A DNA stretch of 64,000 nt from Sediminitomix flava (GTDB lineage Bacteria > Bacteroidota > Bacteroidia > Cytophagales > Flammeovirgaceae): positions 744,001 through 808,000 of the forward strand of contig NZ_QGDO01000001.1 in NCBI RefSeq assembly GCF_003149185.1. Direction: 5' to 3'. Each line of letters begins with the position of its first letter. The stretch's first letter is position 1. The notes under the pieces are model-generated. The model did not search any database and was not told the DNA's origin. It saw nothing but the letters and a program-made list of their open reading frames with translations. Positions 37,280-46,589 of this stretch are shown here, piece after piece. The translations under genes and the position numbers were made by a program.

Positions 37280-38404
37280 TTAGAATGCTTCTCTGAGGCC
37301 GAAATACCAAACAAAGCCCTCTTTCCCAACAGAAAAATCTACACGAACATTCAGACGTTCATACGGTAAAATCCGATAGCGAACTCCAACACCTCCATCG
37401 GGAAGCCACTCGGCATCTCCGAAATTCTCGTAGTCACCATATACTTTTCCAACACCAGCAAAAGCCACAAAACCTAATCGCCTTTTTAAAAGTGGCGTTT
37501 CTCTCCTATACTCAGCTTCGGCTGTAACCAAATGACGGTCTATAAATGAGCCTACTTGATAGCCCCTTTGTGTAAGAATGCCAGAACGCCCATAAAAACC
37601 ATAATTTTCATTTGTAGGATTACCAGATAAAAATCGTCCTAAAAAATGCCATGCTAAGACATGATCGGGATTTCCTTTTATACTAAAGAACTGTCGGAAA
37701 TCAATGTTGTGAGATAGGTAACCATTGTCTTCCCCTTCTTGGCTGAAATTTTGTCCCAAAGTATATTCTGCATACATCCCATGGTAAGGGTAAAAAATAT
37801 TATCGCGAGTGTCGTAATTAAGTGCATACTGCAAACCATGATTTTCTACTCTATTTTCAAACCCTGCCATTACTAACTTTTCACTCGATTCATCATCTCT
37901 CCCCTCATACTCTACACTACTGAAAGCATAACCAAAACCGCCAAACAGCTTCGGTATAATTCGCCTTTTCACAATAAATTTAGCAACCAGATTATTACGA
38001 ATAACACGAGCTTTTCCGATTGGTGCCAAGTCTAATTCTTGACGAATTTCTGCATAACCAAAATCCACAAAAATACGCCATTTATCTTCTTTCAAATAAA
38101 TTCTCGGAACAGCGCCTACTGCCCAACTGCTATTAGTTGTTCCCATCCCGATCACCGCAACGGTACTTGGCGGCGTGATGGTATCCGTTTTATTCATATA
38201 GAAAGTAAAAAGATTGACCAAGTTGAGTCCCCATTCTACAGACGGAGAATATGAAGGTGTAGGGATCAGTCGATACTTCATTTTACTTCGCTCCTTGATC
38301 GCATCAAATTTTGGACGTTTAGAATAGTCTACTTCATCATCTTCTTGTGCAAAAACGACTGAACTTAGCAGACATAAAATTGGAATCAAAGAGCTTAACT
38401 TCAT
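37280..38404 (-). CDS. Omp85-type outer-membrane barrel protein (D15-like)
   Basis: This 374-residue protein has a signal peptide (cleavage after FAQ, about 18-20) and then only a 16-strand-type Omp85 barrel, with no POTRA domains. The L6 loop motif is present as TQRGYQVG, and the C-terminal strands LNVRVDFSVGKEGFVWYFGL and terminal Phe match the family. Such short members (patatin-barrel or surface-antigen type) are common in Bacteroidota and their function is mostly unknown; assembly or export of another protein or lipid is possible. It is monocistronic. Confidence 0.88.
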   Translation of the reverse strand: MKLSSLIPILCLLSSVVFAQEDDEVDYSKRPKFDAIKERSKMKYRLIPTPSYSPSVEWGLNLVNLFTFYMNKTDTITPPSTVAVIGMGTTNSSWAVGAVPRIYLKEDKWRIFVDFGYAEIRQELDLAPIGKARVIRNNLVAKFIVKRRIIPKLFGGFGYAFSSVEYEGRDDESSEKLVMAGFENRVENHGLQYALNYDTRDNIFYPYHGMYAEYTLGQNFSQEGEDNGYLSHNIDFRQFFSIKGNPDHVLAWHFLGRFLSGNPTNENYGFYGRSGILTQRGYQVGSFIDRHLVTAEAEYRRETPLLKRRLGFVAFAGVGKVYGDYENFGDAEWLPDGGVGVRYRILPYERLNVRVDFSVGKEGFVWYFGLREAF

Positions 38405-38743
38405 AAAAAGATATTTATTTAGAAGTTACGCTTTACTTAATTCTAGAAAGCTAAAAAGTAGCGTTGAATATTACGTTCTTCATCATTTCTAGCCTTCATT
38501 TAGTTTTGGAATATTACCTTTTTTAGAATCAACTTCAACTTATCCTATCGGATCAGTAGGTTAAACATCTTTAAGGATTTTAGGACTTTTAAATGAAGCA
38601 TTGTCACTCATGATGTTGTAGATTTGACACAATAACCTAATTTATTTTACGTCGGAACTATAACAATCATTATGGATGTACTCTAGGATAGAATACCTGT
38701 ATTCTGTTCTTAGCTAGCTATACCCCATAATGAGATATTAACC
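38405..38743. other. Divergent upstream region of the Omp85-like gene and moxR
   Basis: No gene. A 9-bp direct repeat GAATATTAC occurs at 38466-38474 and 38509-38517; otherwise AT-rich sequence. No clear -33/-7 pair was seen for moxR. Confidence 0.4.
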
Positions 38744-39715
38744 ATGGAGAATAACTCTACCCTCAATCAGATCCTAGAATTGGAAACTCAAATAGGATCT
38801 ATGGTCATTGGTCAAGATGACTTGATTAGAAAATTAGTCATTGGTCTATTGGCTGATGGAAACCTATTATTAGAAAGTGTGCCTGGTTTGGCAAAAACGC
38901 GTACCGTAAAAAGCCTTGCCAAAGGTTTAGACACTGGTTTGAGCCGTATCCAATTCACCCCAGATTTATTGCCTTCAGATGTCACAGGAACAGAAATCTA
39001 TCAAGCTGATTCTGAAGAAAAATTCGTTTTTCAACAAGGGCCAATATTTAGTAATCTGATCTTAGCCGATGAGATTAACCGTGCTCCTGCCAAAGTGCAA
39101 GCAGCATTACTTGAAGCCATGGAAGAAAGACAAGTTTCTGTAGCCGGAAAAACACACCAAATGGCTCCTCTTTTTATGGTTTTAGCCACACAAAACCCTG
39201 TAGAGCAAGAAGGTACTTACCCTCTTCCAGAAGCTCAAATGGACCGTTTTCTGATGCACGTCAAGATTACTTACCCTTCTTCTGAGAGTGAGAAGAAAAT
39301 CTTGAATTTGGTCAGAAATGAAAATAAGAGCGATTACAAAAAAGAGTACAAGAAATACGCAGAATCTCTCGTTTTTGAAGCTAGAGAACAGATTGAGCAG
39401 ATTACAGTAAATGAGGCTGCTGTTCAGTATATCGTAGACCTTATCGATGCGACACGTTTTCCTGAAAAATATTCTGAAGAATTGAATGCTTGGTTAGATT
39501 ATGGGGCCAGCCCAAGAGGTTCTATTGCTTTGGACAAGTGTGCAAGAGTACAAGCATGGATTTCAAAAAGGGATTATGTAACCTCAGATGATATCAGAGC
39601 TGTAGTACATGACGTGCTTCGTCACCGTCTGATTTTAAGTTATGAAGCTAATGCTAAAAGAATCACCTCAGATCAAGTGATTGATAAAATCCTTGAAGTG
39701 GTAGCCATTCCTTAA
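38744..39715 (+). CDS. MoxR-family AAA+ ATPase
   Basis: This 323-residue cytoplasmic AAA+ protein has Walker A as ESVPGLAKTRT (44-54), Walker B and extension as LADEINRAPAKVQAALLEAM, sensor 1 in MVLATQNPVEQEGTYPLPEA, and the lid domain at the C-terminus. MoxR proteins are chaperone-like ATPases that act on vWA-domain partners. Here it heads a classical Bat operon, with DUF58, DUF4381, two vWA proteins and BatD downstream, all co-directional with short gaps. The operon has been linked to envelope integrity and to oxygen tolerance in Bacteroides. Confidence 0.96.
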   Translation: MENNSTLNQILELETQIGSMVIGQDDLIRKLVIGLLADGNLLLESVPGLAKTRTVKSLAKGLDTGLSRIQFTPDLLPSDVTGTEIYQADSEEKFVFQQGPIFSNLILADEINRAPAKVQAALLEAMEERQVSVAGKTHQMAPLFMVLATQNPVEQEGTYPLPEAQMDRFLMHVKITYPSSESEKKILNLVRNENKSDYKKEYKKYAESLVFEAREQIEQITVNEAAVQYIVDLIDATRFPEKYSEELNAWLDYGASPRGSIALDKCARVQAWISKRDYVTSDDIRAVVHDVLRHRLILSYEANAKRITSDQVIDKILEVVAIP

Positions 39716-39750
39716 ATAGGTAGTTTTCTTTCACTAAAATCAGAGGTCCT

Positions 39751-40677
39751 ATGGCTGAAAATCATAGAAAATACCCCGAAGAGATTGCGATCACCTTAGA
39801 CGATCTCATTAAGTGGGAATATTATGCGGCACAAACAGGTCTTCTTCCTAAACGCCCCGTACATAGCATTTTATCGGGCGGTCATGCTTCTCGCTTAAGA
39901 GGACGAGGATTGGACTTTGAAGAGGTTCGAAATTATGTGGCAGGTGATGATATCCGAAATATAGATTGGAAAGTAACAGCTCGTACAAAGGTAACGCACA
40001 CCAAAGTCTTCAATGAAGAAAAAGAACGTCCGTCATTGGTCATTCTAGATCAGACAACTCAAATGTTCTTTGGCTCAGAGCGTTTCATGAAATCAGTGAT
40101 TGCCATTCAGATTGCTGCGCTTTCAGCATTCAGAACATTGCATAGTGGAGATCGTGTAGGAAGTTTCACATTTACCGATGATGAAATTTTGTATTTCTCC
40201 CCTAAACGAAACCGTTCTTACATGCGATCTGTCATGGAAACATTGGTAGAAAAGAATCAAGAATTGGTTGAAAAAAGAGAGGTAAAACCAAACCTATCTC
40301 AACTCAATGAAACCTTGAGACAAGCGACCAATGTGGCCAAACACGACTATGTGATGACCATCATTTCTGATTTCAACTACGCCAATGAAGAAACCATCAA
40401 CCACCTTCTCCATTTGTCAAAAAGCAATGATGTCATTTTGGTACATATTGCTGATAAAATGGATAAGGCACTACCCGATGGAAATATTCTGCTCACCAAC
40501 GGACATGAGCAAATCATGTGGAATAATGAGAAAAAAGGGGCTCAATCAAAGTATCAGAAAGAGCATGAGCATTTCTCCAATACCATTATTGAAGAGTTCA
40601 GAAAGTACGGAATACCTACTGTACAGCTAAATACGGCTGAAGATATTGCAGATCAAATTCGAAATGTCTTCCAATAA
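39751..40677 (+). CDS. DUF58 domain protein of the Bat operon
   Basis: This 308-residue protein contains the DUF58 signature GRGLDFEEVRNYVAGDDIRN, then IDWKVTARTKVTHTKVFNEE, followed by a vWA-like region (PSLVILDQTTQMFFGSERFM). In the DUF58 family this short soluble form normally follows moxR. It may couple the ATPase to the membrane-bound vWA proteins. It starts 35 bp after moxR. Confidence 0.95.
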   Translation: MAENHRKYPEEIAITLDDLIKWEYYAAQTGLLPKRPVHSILSGGHASRLRGRGLDFEEVRNYVAGDDIRNIDWKVTARTKVTHTKVFNEEKERPSLVILDQTTQMFFGSERFMKSVIAIQIAALSAFRTLHSGDRVGSFTFTDDEILYFSPKRNRSYMRSVMETLVEKNQELVEKREVKPNLSQLNETLRQATNVAKHDYVMTIISDFNYANEETINHLLHLSKSNDVILVHIADKMDKALPDGNILLTNGHEQIMWNNEKKGAQSKYQKEHEHFSNTIIEEFRKYGIPTVQLNTAEDIADQIRNVFQ

Positions 40678-40700
40678 AAATCACATGAAGGTGAAATATC

Positions 40701-41174
40701 ATGAATGAGAATGAAAACAGCATTGGTCAGCTTATTGAGCCTGGACCGATTGCTTATACATACGATACCACTGGTTGGAAAATAGTAGCCGCAACTCTCG
40801 TGTTTCTATTTGTTCTTTTCATCCTTTGGAAGATTTACAGATACCTTAAAAATACCTACCGAAGAGAAGCACTTCAATATTTTTCTACGATAGAAAATAC
40901 AGATATCAATCTTCAGAAACAGGTATTAGAGGTAAATAAGTTACTCAAACAAGTAGCCATAACAGCCTATGGAAGGCAAAAAGTAATTAGCCTTCAGAAA
41001 GAGAAATGGATTGATTTTCTGAATAGTAAATCGAAGAAAGCAATCTTCTCTGATTCGACTGAAGAGGTACTAAATCAGTATATCTACAAATCCGCTTTGA
41101 GTACACAAGAAGTAGAACAGACTAAACAATACTTAGATCATGCAAGAACTTGGATCAGCAAACATGAACTTTGA
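40701..41174 (+). CDS. DUF4381-like membrane protein of the Bat operon
   Basis: This 157-residue protein has one TM segment at about 29-49 preceded by a short N-terminal segment with PGPIAYTYDTTGWK, and a cytoplasmic helical domain with KQVAITAYGRQKVISLQKEK then WIDFLN. This is the DUF4381 arrangement (TM, then AYGR...L...W..FL). Members are found between DUF58 and BatA in Bat operons. The next gene overlaps its end by 11 bp, which suggests translational coupling. Confidence 0.88.
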   Translation: MNENENSIGQLIEPGPIAYTYDTTGWKIVAATLVFLFVLFILWKIYRYLKNTYRREALQYFSTIENTDINLQKQVLEVNKLLKQVAITAYGRQKVISLQKEKWIDFLNSKSKKAIFSDSTEEVLNQYIYKSALSTQEVEQTKQYLDHARTWISKHEL

Positions 41175-42144
41175 AATCGCCTATCCATGGGTGTTTTTCC
41201 TCTTGCCTTTGCCTTTCTTAATGTATTGGATTTTGCCTCCATTAAGGGTTCAAAAAGATGCATTCAAGTTTGCGATGTTCAATCGCTCAGTCAAAGTATT
41301 GGATGAAGCTCCTCGGAAAAGTGCATGGATTGCGAAACGAAATATTGTACAGTGGGCGAGCCTTTGGATTGCTTGGTCTTGTTTGTTGGCGGCTTTGAGC
41401 TGGCCAAGACTTGTAGCCGAACCCGAAATGAAAGTCAAAACGTCGAGAAGCTTTTTAGTTGCGGCTGACATTTCATTTAGTATGGATACCAAAGATTGGA
41501 AAGTAGATGGAAAACTCATTTCACGTTGGGAAGCCACAAAGAAACTGATGAGTGATTTTATTGAGAAAAGAAAAGGAGACCGATTAGGACTTATTTTCTT
41601 TGGTTCTAACCCTTATCTACAAGCGCCTCTCACCACTGATTTAGAAACGGTAGAATGGCTCCTAGACCAAACGGAAGTAGGTATGGCAGGGCAAGTCACC
41701 AATATTGGAAGTGCAATTACTTATGCCAATAAGGTTTTAGAAAAAGATACACTAGATCATAAAGTGCTTTTACTACTTACAGATGGTAGAGATAGCGAGC
41801 AAGATGTCGCACCTATGGATGCTGTAAAAGCCATTGCAGAAGATAGTGTCAAAATCTATACAATGGGAATTGGTGATCCTACTCAGAAAGGCTCAGATCT
41901 TGATGAGAAAACATTAAAGTCAATTGCAGAAGCTACCAATGGAAAATACTTCTTAGCCATGGATCAAGACCAAATGGAAAAGGCCTATGAGGTTATGAAT
42001 GAGCTTGAACCTATGGAGTTTGAAGAGGAAGAATACAGACCAGAGGTTCCCTTGTATTATTATCCGCTCGGGCTTTCACTTTTCCTAATCCTTATCCATC
42101 AAGTGTTTAGAGGGATTTTTCACCTATTCTTTCAAAAAGCATAA
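41164..42144 (+). CDS. batA: BatA-like vWA membrane protein
   Basis: This 326-residue protein has TM helices near the N-terminus (about 8-25 and 61-80), a vWA domain at about 95-280 with the MIDAS motif DISFSMD (D-x-S-x-S) and later LLTDGRDSEQD, and a C-terminal TM helix at about 300-320. It is the BatA type. An in-frame ATG at 41140 is also open, but 41164 gives the normal hydrophobic N-terminus. The vWA domain faces the periplasm and binds a partner through a metal. It lies 9 bp before the BatB-BatC gene. Confidence 0.92.
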   Translation: MNFEIAYPWVFFLLPLPFLMYWILPPLRVQKDAFKFAMFNRSVKVLDEAPRKSAWIAKRNIVQWASLWIAWSCLLAALSWPRLVAEPEMKVKTSRSFLVAADISFSMDTKDWKVDGKLISRWEATKKLMSDFIEKRKGDRLGLIFFGSNPYLQAPLTTDLETVEWLLDQTEVGMAGQVTNIGSAITYANKVLEKDTLDHKVLLLLTDGRDSEQDVAPMDAVKAIAEDSVKIYTMGIGDPTQKGSDLDEKTLKSIAEATNGKYFLAMDQDQMEKAYEVMNELEPMEFEEEEYRPEVPLYYYPLGLSLFLILIHQVFRGIFHLFFQKA

Positions 42145-42153
42145 AACAAGCAT

Positions 42154-43899
42154 ATGGAATCAATCTTGAAAAACATAAAGCCTTTCAATTATGAGAGTTT
42201 TCACTTTCTCAGACCCGAATGGCTATGGGCATTTATTCCTTTGCTTGGAATAACTTTTCTTCTGCTATTTGCCATAAAAGATAGGTCAAAATGGAAGAAA
42301 GCAATCCCGAAACATTTACAGCCTTATTTGTTTGTAAAAGGAAGCAAATGGGCGAATCTGATGCCGATCATTTTATTAGAATTAGGAGTAAGTTGTCTCA
42401 TTATCGCAATTTCGGGCCCGACTTGGTACAAAAAAGAAATTACTGGGCAAAAAACAGAAGCGGTACTTCTAATGACTCTCGATCTTTCGGGTTCAATGAT
42501 GGCAAAAGACCTTTCTCCAAACAGATTGGAGCGAGCAAAAATGAAAATCAAAGACCTTTTAGATCATAACCCTAGAGCAAGTACTGGTTTAGTCGTTTTT
42601 GCGGGAACACCTCATACAGTTTTGCCGCCTTGTAATGATTATGACATTATTCAGACTCAAATTGAAGGACTGTACCCGGCAGCGATGCCTGTAAGAGGAA
42701 GCAATATTTCTTTGCTGATAGAGGAATGGAAAGAAAGGTTGAAAAATGTAAAAGCGCCAAGTACAATTCTTCTTTTTACAGATGAATTAAGTGAAAAAGA
42801 TACCGATGAATTGATCTATTATATTCAAAATTCAATTCATGAGTTGACGATTGTACCGATGTCTACACCCCAAGGAGCTAAAATTCCTAAGAATAAAAAA
42901 GGTACAGCCATTACTCAAAATGGTAAAGCTGTAATTTCTAAAATGGATCAAGCCGTTTTAGGGCGTTTGTCAGCTTCAGAACAAGTTCATATCAGTCAAC
43001 TAACACTAGATGATTCTGATATGGAATTGATTGCTAAAAAAGTGAGCGACAAATTGATTTATCAAGAAGATGAAGAGGAAAGTGACGAAGAGTGGGAAGA
43101 CCTCGGAATCTTATTTGTCTTACCGATTTTCTTTATTTCACTCTTTTGGTTCCGTAAAGGTTGGATGGTACAATGGTGCCTTGTCTTTGTTTTCATTTTA
43201 CCTTCTTGTAGCCCCAATGACCCTAATGCAGATTTATGGTTCTCGCAAGATTACCAAGCACAAGCCAAAGAGAAAAATGGAGATTTTGAGGCGGCAGCAG
43301 AGCAATATCAAGACTTAGCTCACAAGGGTGTGGCTTATTACAAAGCTGAAAATTACGATGCCGCTTTAGCAGTATTTGAATTAGATAGTTCTTCTGAAGG
43401 AAATTACAACAGAGCATTGACATTGGTAGAATTGGGTAGATTGGAAGAGGCGAAAGATGCTTTTTCCAAAGCTCAAGAATTAGACCCAGACCTGCCCCAA
43501 CTTCAATCACATATCGATACAATTCAAGCACGCATCAAAGCAGAAGCTGAACTACGTAAAAAGTTCCAAGCACAAGAAGTACCCGATACGGGTAATAAAG
43601 AACCCTTGAAAGAGCGAAAGGCCAAAGGTGAAGATGAAGAGCTAACTTCAGACACAGAGGTTGACGAACTTCCCGATGATGGTGAAAGAGTAACTGACGA
43701 ACAAGAAACGGACATTCAAAAGACCAAAGAGCTTGAACGCCCCGAAGATGCAGAAGGAGCAGAACTAAAAGAAGTCGATGCTTCAAAAGTGCTAATGGAA
43801 AAGATTTCTGCTGAGCCTCAAGAATTTCTGAGACGCAGATTTAAGCTCCAAAAAGAAAAGTATTATCCAACGGTAAAAGAAGGAAAAGAAACATGGTGA
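42154..43899 (+). CDS. BatB vWA protein fused to a BatC-like TPR domain
   Basis: This 581-residue protein joins two proteins that are usually separate. Residues 1-335 are BatB: two TM helices, a vWA domain with MIDAS DLSGSMMAKDLSPNR, and a C-terminal TM helix. After a second hydrophobic stretch with the lipobox-like FILPSCS (about 345-350) comes a BatC-like part with tetratricopeptide repeats (EAAAEQYQDLAHKGVAYYKA, NYNRALTLVELGRLEEAKDA) and a long acidic tail. The tail ends in a conserved-looking FLRRRFKLQKEKYY. It overlaps the BatD start by 7 bp. Confidence 0.88.
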   Translation: MESILKNIKPFNYESFHFLRPEWLWAFIPLLGITFLLLFAIKDRSKWKKAIPKHLQPYLFVKGSKWANLMPIILLELGVSCLIIAISGPTWYKKEITGQKTEAVLLMTLDLSGSMMAKDLSPNRLERAKMKIKDLLDHNPRASTGLVVFAGTPHTVLPPCNDYDIIQTQIEGLYPAAMPVRGSNISLLIEEWKERLKNVKAPSTILLFTDELSEKDTDELIYYIQNSIHELTIVPMSTPQGAKIPKNKKGTAITQNGKAVISKMDQAVLGRLSASEQVHISQLTLDDSDMELIAKKVSDKLIYQEDEEESDEEWEDLGILFVLPIFFISLFWFRKGWMVQWCLVFVFILPSCSPNDPNADLWFSQDYQAQAKEKNGDFEAAAEQYQDLAHKGVAYYKAENYDAALAVFELDSSSEGNYNRALTLVELGRLEEAKDAFSKAQELDPDLPQLQSHIDTIQARIKAEAELRKKFQAQEVPDTGNKEPLKERKAKGEDEELTSDTEVDELPDDGERVTDEQETDIQKTKELERPEDAEGAELKEVDASKVLMEKISAEPQEFLRRRFKLQKEKYYPTVKEGKETW

Positions 43900-45248
43900 G
43901 ATACATACTTATAGCATTGTGTTTTTGTCTATCAGTTCAAGGAAAAGCACAGAAAAAGCCACATACATTCGCAAAAGTAAAAGTCAATAAAAAGTCTGTT
44001 TACGAGCAAGAACCTCTGAAAGCAACCGTGAAGGTTTATTCGAGCACTTGGTTTACAGATGACCTTGACATGAGCGACCTTCAAGTAAAAAATGCTTTTG
44101 CAGTTCCTTTCAAAAGAACAATGGGAGGTACTGAAGTGGTAAACGGAAAGCAATATACAACCTTGGAATTTTTCTGTCTGATCTATCCGTATAAGGCTGG
44201 AAAAACAGAAATTCCCCCAATGAAAGTGACGACTTCATGCCCTCCCGAAGGAGATTACAAAGGCGTTCCGATAGTTGTTTATACAAATGCAATTCCTTTT
44301 ACGGTAAAACCTGTACCCAAAGAAGTCAAGAAAGACGATTGGGTCGTAGCTCAAAATATTACGTTGAGTGAATCATGGAATACATCCTTGAAGAATTTGA
44401 AACAAGGCGATGTCATTGAACGAACCATCAATATAAATGCGGCAGGAACACTGCCAAGTTTCATACCTCCTCTTGAAGTACCCGAAGTAGAAGGAATTTC
44501 TGTTTACCCTAAATCGGCAAAGGTTAAAGAGACAAAAACCAATACAGGAATTAGTGGTAAACGAATCGAAAAGGTATCCATTCTTTTGGAAGAAGAAGGT
44601 GAAGTCACTTTACCAGAAATACAGGTAAGTTGGTGGAATCCTTATTTGCAAAAGCGTTATTCAAAGACACTCCCTTCCAAGAAATTGACGGTGAAAGCTA
44701 ACCCTGATTTGGGTATGATGCTCAGTTTAAGAGATAGTCTAAATGCACAAATTGACACAAGCTCTTCTTCAGAAAAAGCCGAACAAGAAGTATTCTTGAT
44801 TTTTGGGTACAAACCTTGGAAAGTAGCTCTTGTAGCTATTATCTCAGTCTTATTCTTAATATTTCTATTTAAGCGAATCAAAAGAGCAATTTATGCCTTT
44901 AGAGAAAGACGAAAGGAATATAAGAAGAGCGAAGCCTACTGGTATTTGAAAATGAGAATGGCTGTTAGGAAGAATCCTAAGGAATTCTTGACAATTACTT
45001 ATTTGTGGCTCTTGAAATGGACTGACAAGGATCAGCATCCTTCTTATTATACTTTGAAAAAATTTGCGGGAGCTACCGTAGATGATGATGGAGTTCCTTT
45101 TGTGAATACAATTTATACGGATCGGATTCCGAACGCATCTCGACCGAAATTAATAAAAGATCTCAAAGCACGTCGTAAGATGTTATTGATACAAAAAAAA
45201 GGAAGTCGATCTAAATTCGGATTAAAACCTTTAAATATCAATGAATAA
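43893..45248 (+). CDS. batD: BatD-like membrane protein
   Basis: This 451-residue protein has a signal peptide (VQGKAQ cleavage region), a large periplasmic beta-rich portion with the BatD order (VNKKSVYEQEPLKATVKVY, LEFFCLIYPYKAGKTEIPPM, DVIERTININAAGTLPSFIP) and one TM helix at about 310-327, then a cytoplasmic domain of about 120 residues. BatD has no known enzyme activity and is thought to help the Bat complex in the envelope. It ends the Bat operon. No BatE follows. Confidence 0.9.
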   Translation: MVRYILIALCFCLSVQGKAQKKPHTFAKVKVNKKSVYEQEPLKATVKVYSSTWFTDDLDMSDLQVKNAFAVPFKRTMGGTEVVNGKQYTTLEFFCLIYPYKAGKTEIPPMKVTTSCPPEGDYKGVPIVVYTNAIPFTVKPVPKEVKKDDWVVAQNITLSESWNTSLKNLKQGDVIERTININAAGTLPSFIPPLEVPEVEGISVYPKSAKVKETKTNTGISGKRIEKVSILLEEEGEVTLPEIQVSWWNPYLQKRYSKTLPSKKLTVKANPDLGMMLSLRDSLNAQIDTSSSSEKAEQEVFLIFGYKPWKVALVAIISVLFLIFLFKRIKRAIYAFRERRKEYKKSEAYWYLKMRMAVRKNPKEFLTITYLWLLKWTDKDQHPSYYTLKKFAGATVDDDGVPFVNTIYTDRIPNASRPKLIKDLKARRKMLLIQKKGSRSKFGLKPLNINE

Positions 45249-45290
45249 TAGAATATGAAAGAAGGTCTTTCATAAATTAATTGTACGAAT

Positions 45291-45746
45291 ATGGAAAAAG
45301 CTAAGCTTTTAGTTACAGAGTTTTTCAATGCTATTGATCAGCAAAATTGGAAAAAAGTAGAAAAAATATTCGCGCCTAGCGTATTACTTGATTATTCTTC
45401 AATGACGGGTGTAGAGGCGGCATACATGACGCCTACACAAGTGATAGACCGATGGAAGGAATTCCTGCCAGGTTTTCAACACACACATCACCAATTGGGG
45501 AATTTTGTGGATGAGCTCGATAGAGAAAGTGCACATGTTTTCTGCTATGTAACTGCTTCTCATTATTTAGAACATGAAGAAGGAAGTATTTGGAAAGTCA
45601 TCGGTTCTTACAATATCGAACTGAATACAGATGTAAGAGGAGAATGGCAAATTGAAGCTTTGAAACTCAATTACAAATACCAAACAGGAAACCTTAAACT
45701 TCCTGACCTTGCTAGAGAAAGAGCAAAATCGAACATAATCGGGTAA
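45291..45746 (+). CDS. SnoaL/NTF2-like protein
   Basis: This 151-residue protein is a single SnoaL-like domain: LLVTEFFNAIDQQNWKKVEK, FAPSVLLDYSSMTG, WKEFLPGFQHTHHQLGNFVD and HVFCYVTASHYLEHEEGSIW. The fold is a small cone-shaped pocket used by enzymes such as ketosteroid isomerases and polyketide cyclases, and by many proteins without known substrate. It lies 42 bp after batD on the same strand and may be read with it, although it is not part of the usual Bat set. Confidence 0.85.
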   Translation: MEKAKLLVTEFFNAIDQQNWKKVEKIFAPSVLLDYSSMTGVEAAYMTPTQVIDRWKEFLPGFQHTHHQLGNFVDELDRESAHVFCYVTASHYLEHEEGSIWKVIGSYNIELNTDVRGEWQIEALKLNYKYQTGNLKLPDLARERAKSNIIG

Positions 45747-45768
45747 TCTTCTACTCGAATATACTTTG

Positions 45769-45810
45769 GCCTTTTCAACAAAAAAAGATGTTGGAAAGGC
45801 TTTTCTTTTT
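45769..45810 (+). terminator. Rho-independent terminator
   Basis: GCCTTTTCAACA pairs with TGTTGGAAAGGC (one G-T pair), followed by TTTTCTTTTT. It closes the Bat/SnoaL-like unit. Confidence 0.75.
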
Positions 45811-45906
45811 CAGCTAGAAACCTTTTTATCACAAACTCTTCATACTTTGTTCTTTTATTTTGTGTGTGGTTTTTGTTTATTGTAGTAGGACAACACACAG
45901 AAGATC

Positions 45907-46542
45907 ATGAGCGATAAGAACCTTTACCGACTGATCTCAAAAGGTGAATCTCAGACCTTAGATTTTAAAAGAACATTGAATGATGTTTATAAAATCGCGA
46001 AGTCACTCACATCTTTTGCCAACACCAAAGGCGGCGTTTTGCTAATTGGTGTGGAAGATAACGGAAAAATAAGTGGCGTTGACCCTGAAGAAGAAGCCTA
46101 TTTGATCAAAGAAGCAGCTAATTTTTATTGTGATCCACCCGTAAACCTCAAATTTGAAGAAACACTAACAGATGAAGGAAAGACTGTCTTGATGGTCATT
46201 GTACCCAACAGTAAACTCAAACCTCACAAAAGTTTAACAAAAAAAGGCGATTGGACAATTTATACTCGCATGTATGATAAGTCTATTCTTGCCAGTGAAG
46301 GAATCATTGATCGGATGGAAAGTGATGTGGTAGAAGACGAACCCGTTCTTTATACTTTAAGCCCTCAAGAAGAATCTCTAATTGATTATTTGGGTATTTT
46401 CCAACGAATCACACTCAAAGGTTATGCTAATCTCGTCAATTTCAGTGAGCGTAGAGCACGTAGAAGTCTGATGACTTTAATTAAAGAAGGACTCGTCGCT
46501 CAGCATGATATTGAAAAAACACCATTTTTTACTTTAGCTTAA
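45907..46542 (+). CDS. AlbA_2 (Schlafen-type) domain protein
   Basis: This 211-residue cytoplasmic protein has an AlbA_2 nucleic-acid-binding domain at about 8-125 with GESQTLDFKRTLNDVYKIAK, the signature FANTKGGVLLIGVEDNGKIS and the strand FYCDPPVNLKFEETL. The C-terminal 70 residues (SPQEESLIDYLGIFQRITLK, FSERRARRSLMTLIKEGLVA) read like a winged helix. It is much shorter than ATPase-bearing members. It could be a transcription factor or RNA-binding protein. It is monocistronic, with a terminator shared with nadE. Confidence 0.88.
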   Translation: MSDKNLYRLISKGESQTLDFKRTLNDVYKIAKSLTSFANTKGGVLLIGVEDNGKISGVDPEEEAYLIKEAANFYCDPPVNLKFEETLTDEGKTVLMVIVPNSKLKPHKSLTKKGDWTIYTRMYDKSILASEGIIDRMESDVVEDEPVLYTLSPQEESLIDYLGIFQRITLKGYANLVNFSERRARRSLMTLIKEGLVAQHDIEKTPFFTLA

Positions 46543-46548
46543 AAAAAG

Positions 46549-46586
46549 AAAGGCAAATCGAAATTTATCACGATTTGCCTTTTTTC
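46549..46586. terminator. Bidirectional terminator
   Basis: AAGGCAAATCG pairs with CGATTTGCCTT around a 10-nt loop, with A-run and T-run flanks, between the convergent AlbA_2-type gene and nadE. Confidence 0.85.
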
Positions 46587-46589
46587 ATT

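Noticed and set aside
38744-45248. MoxR plus vWA genes as an anti-phage or bacteriocin-like system
   Set aside because: The gene order is the classical Bat operon of Bacteroidota, so no new defence role is needed.
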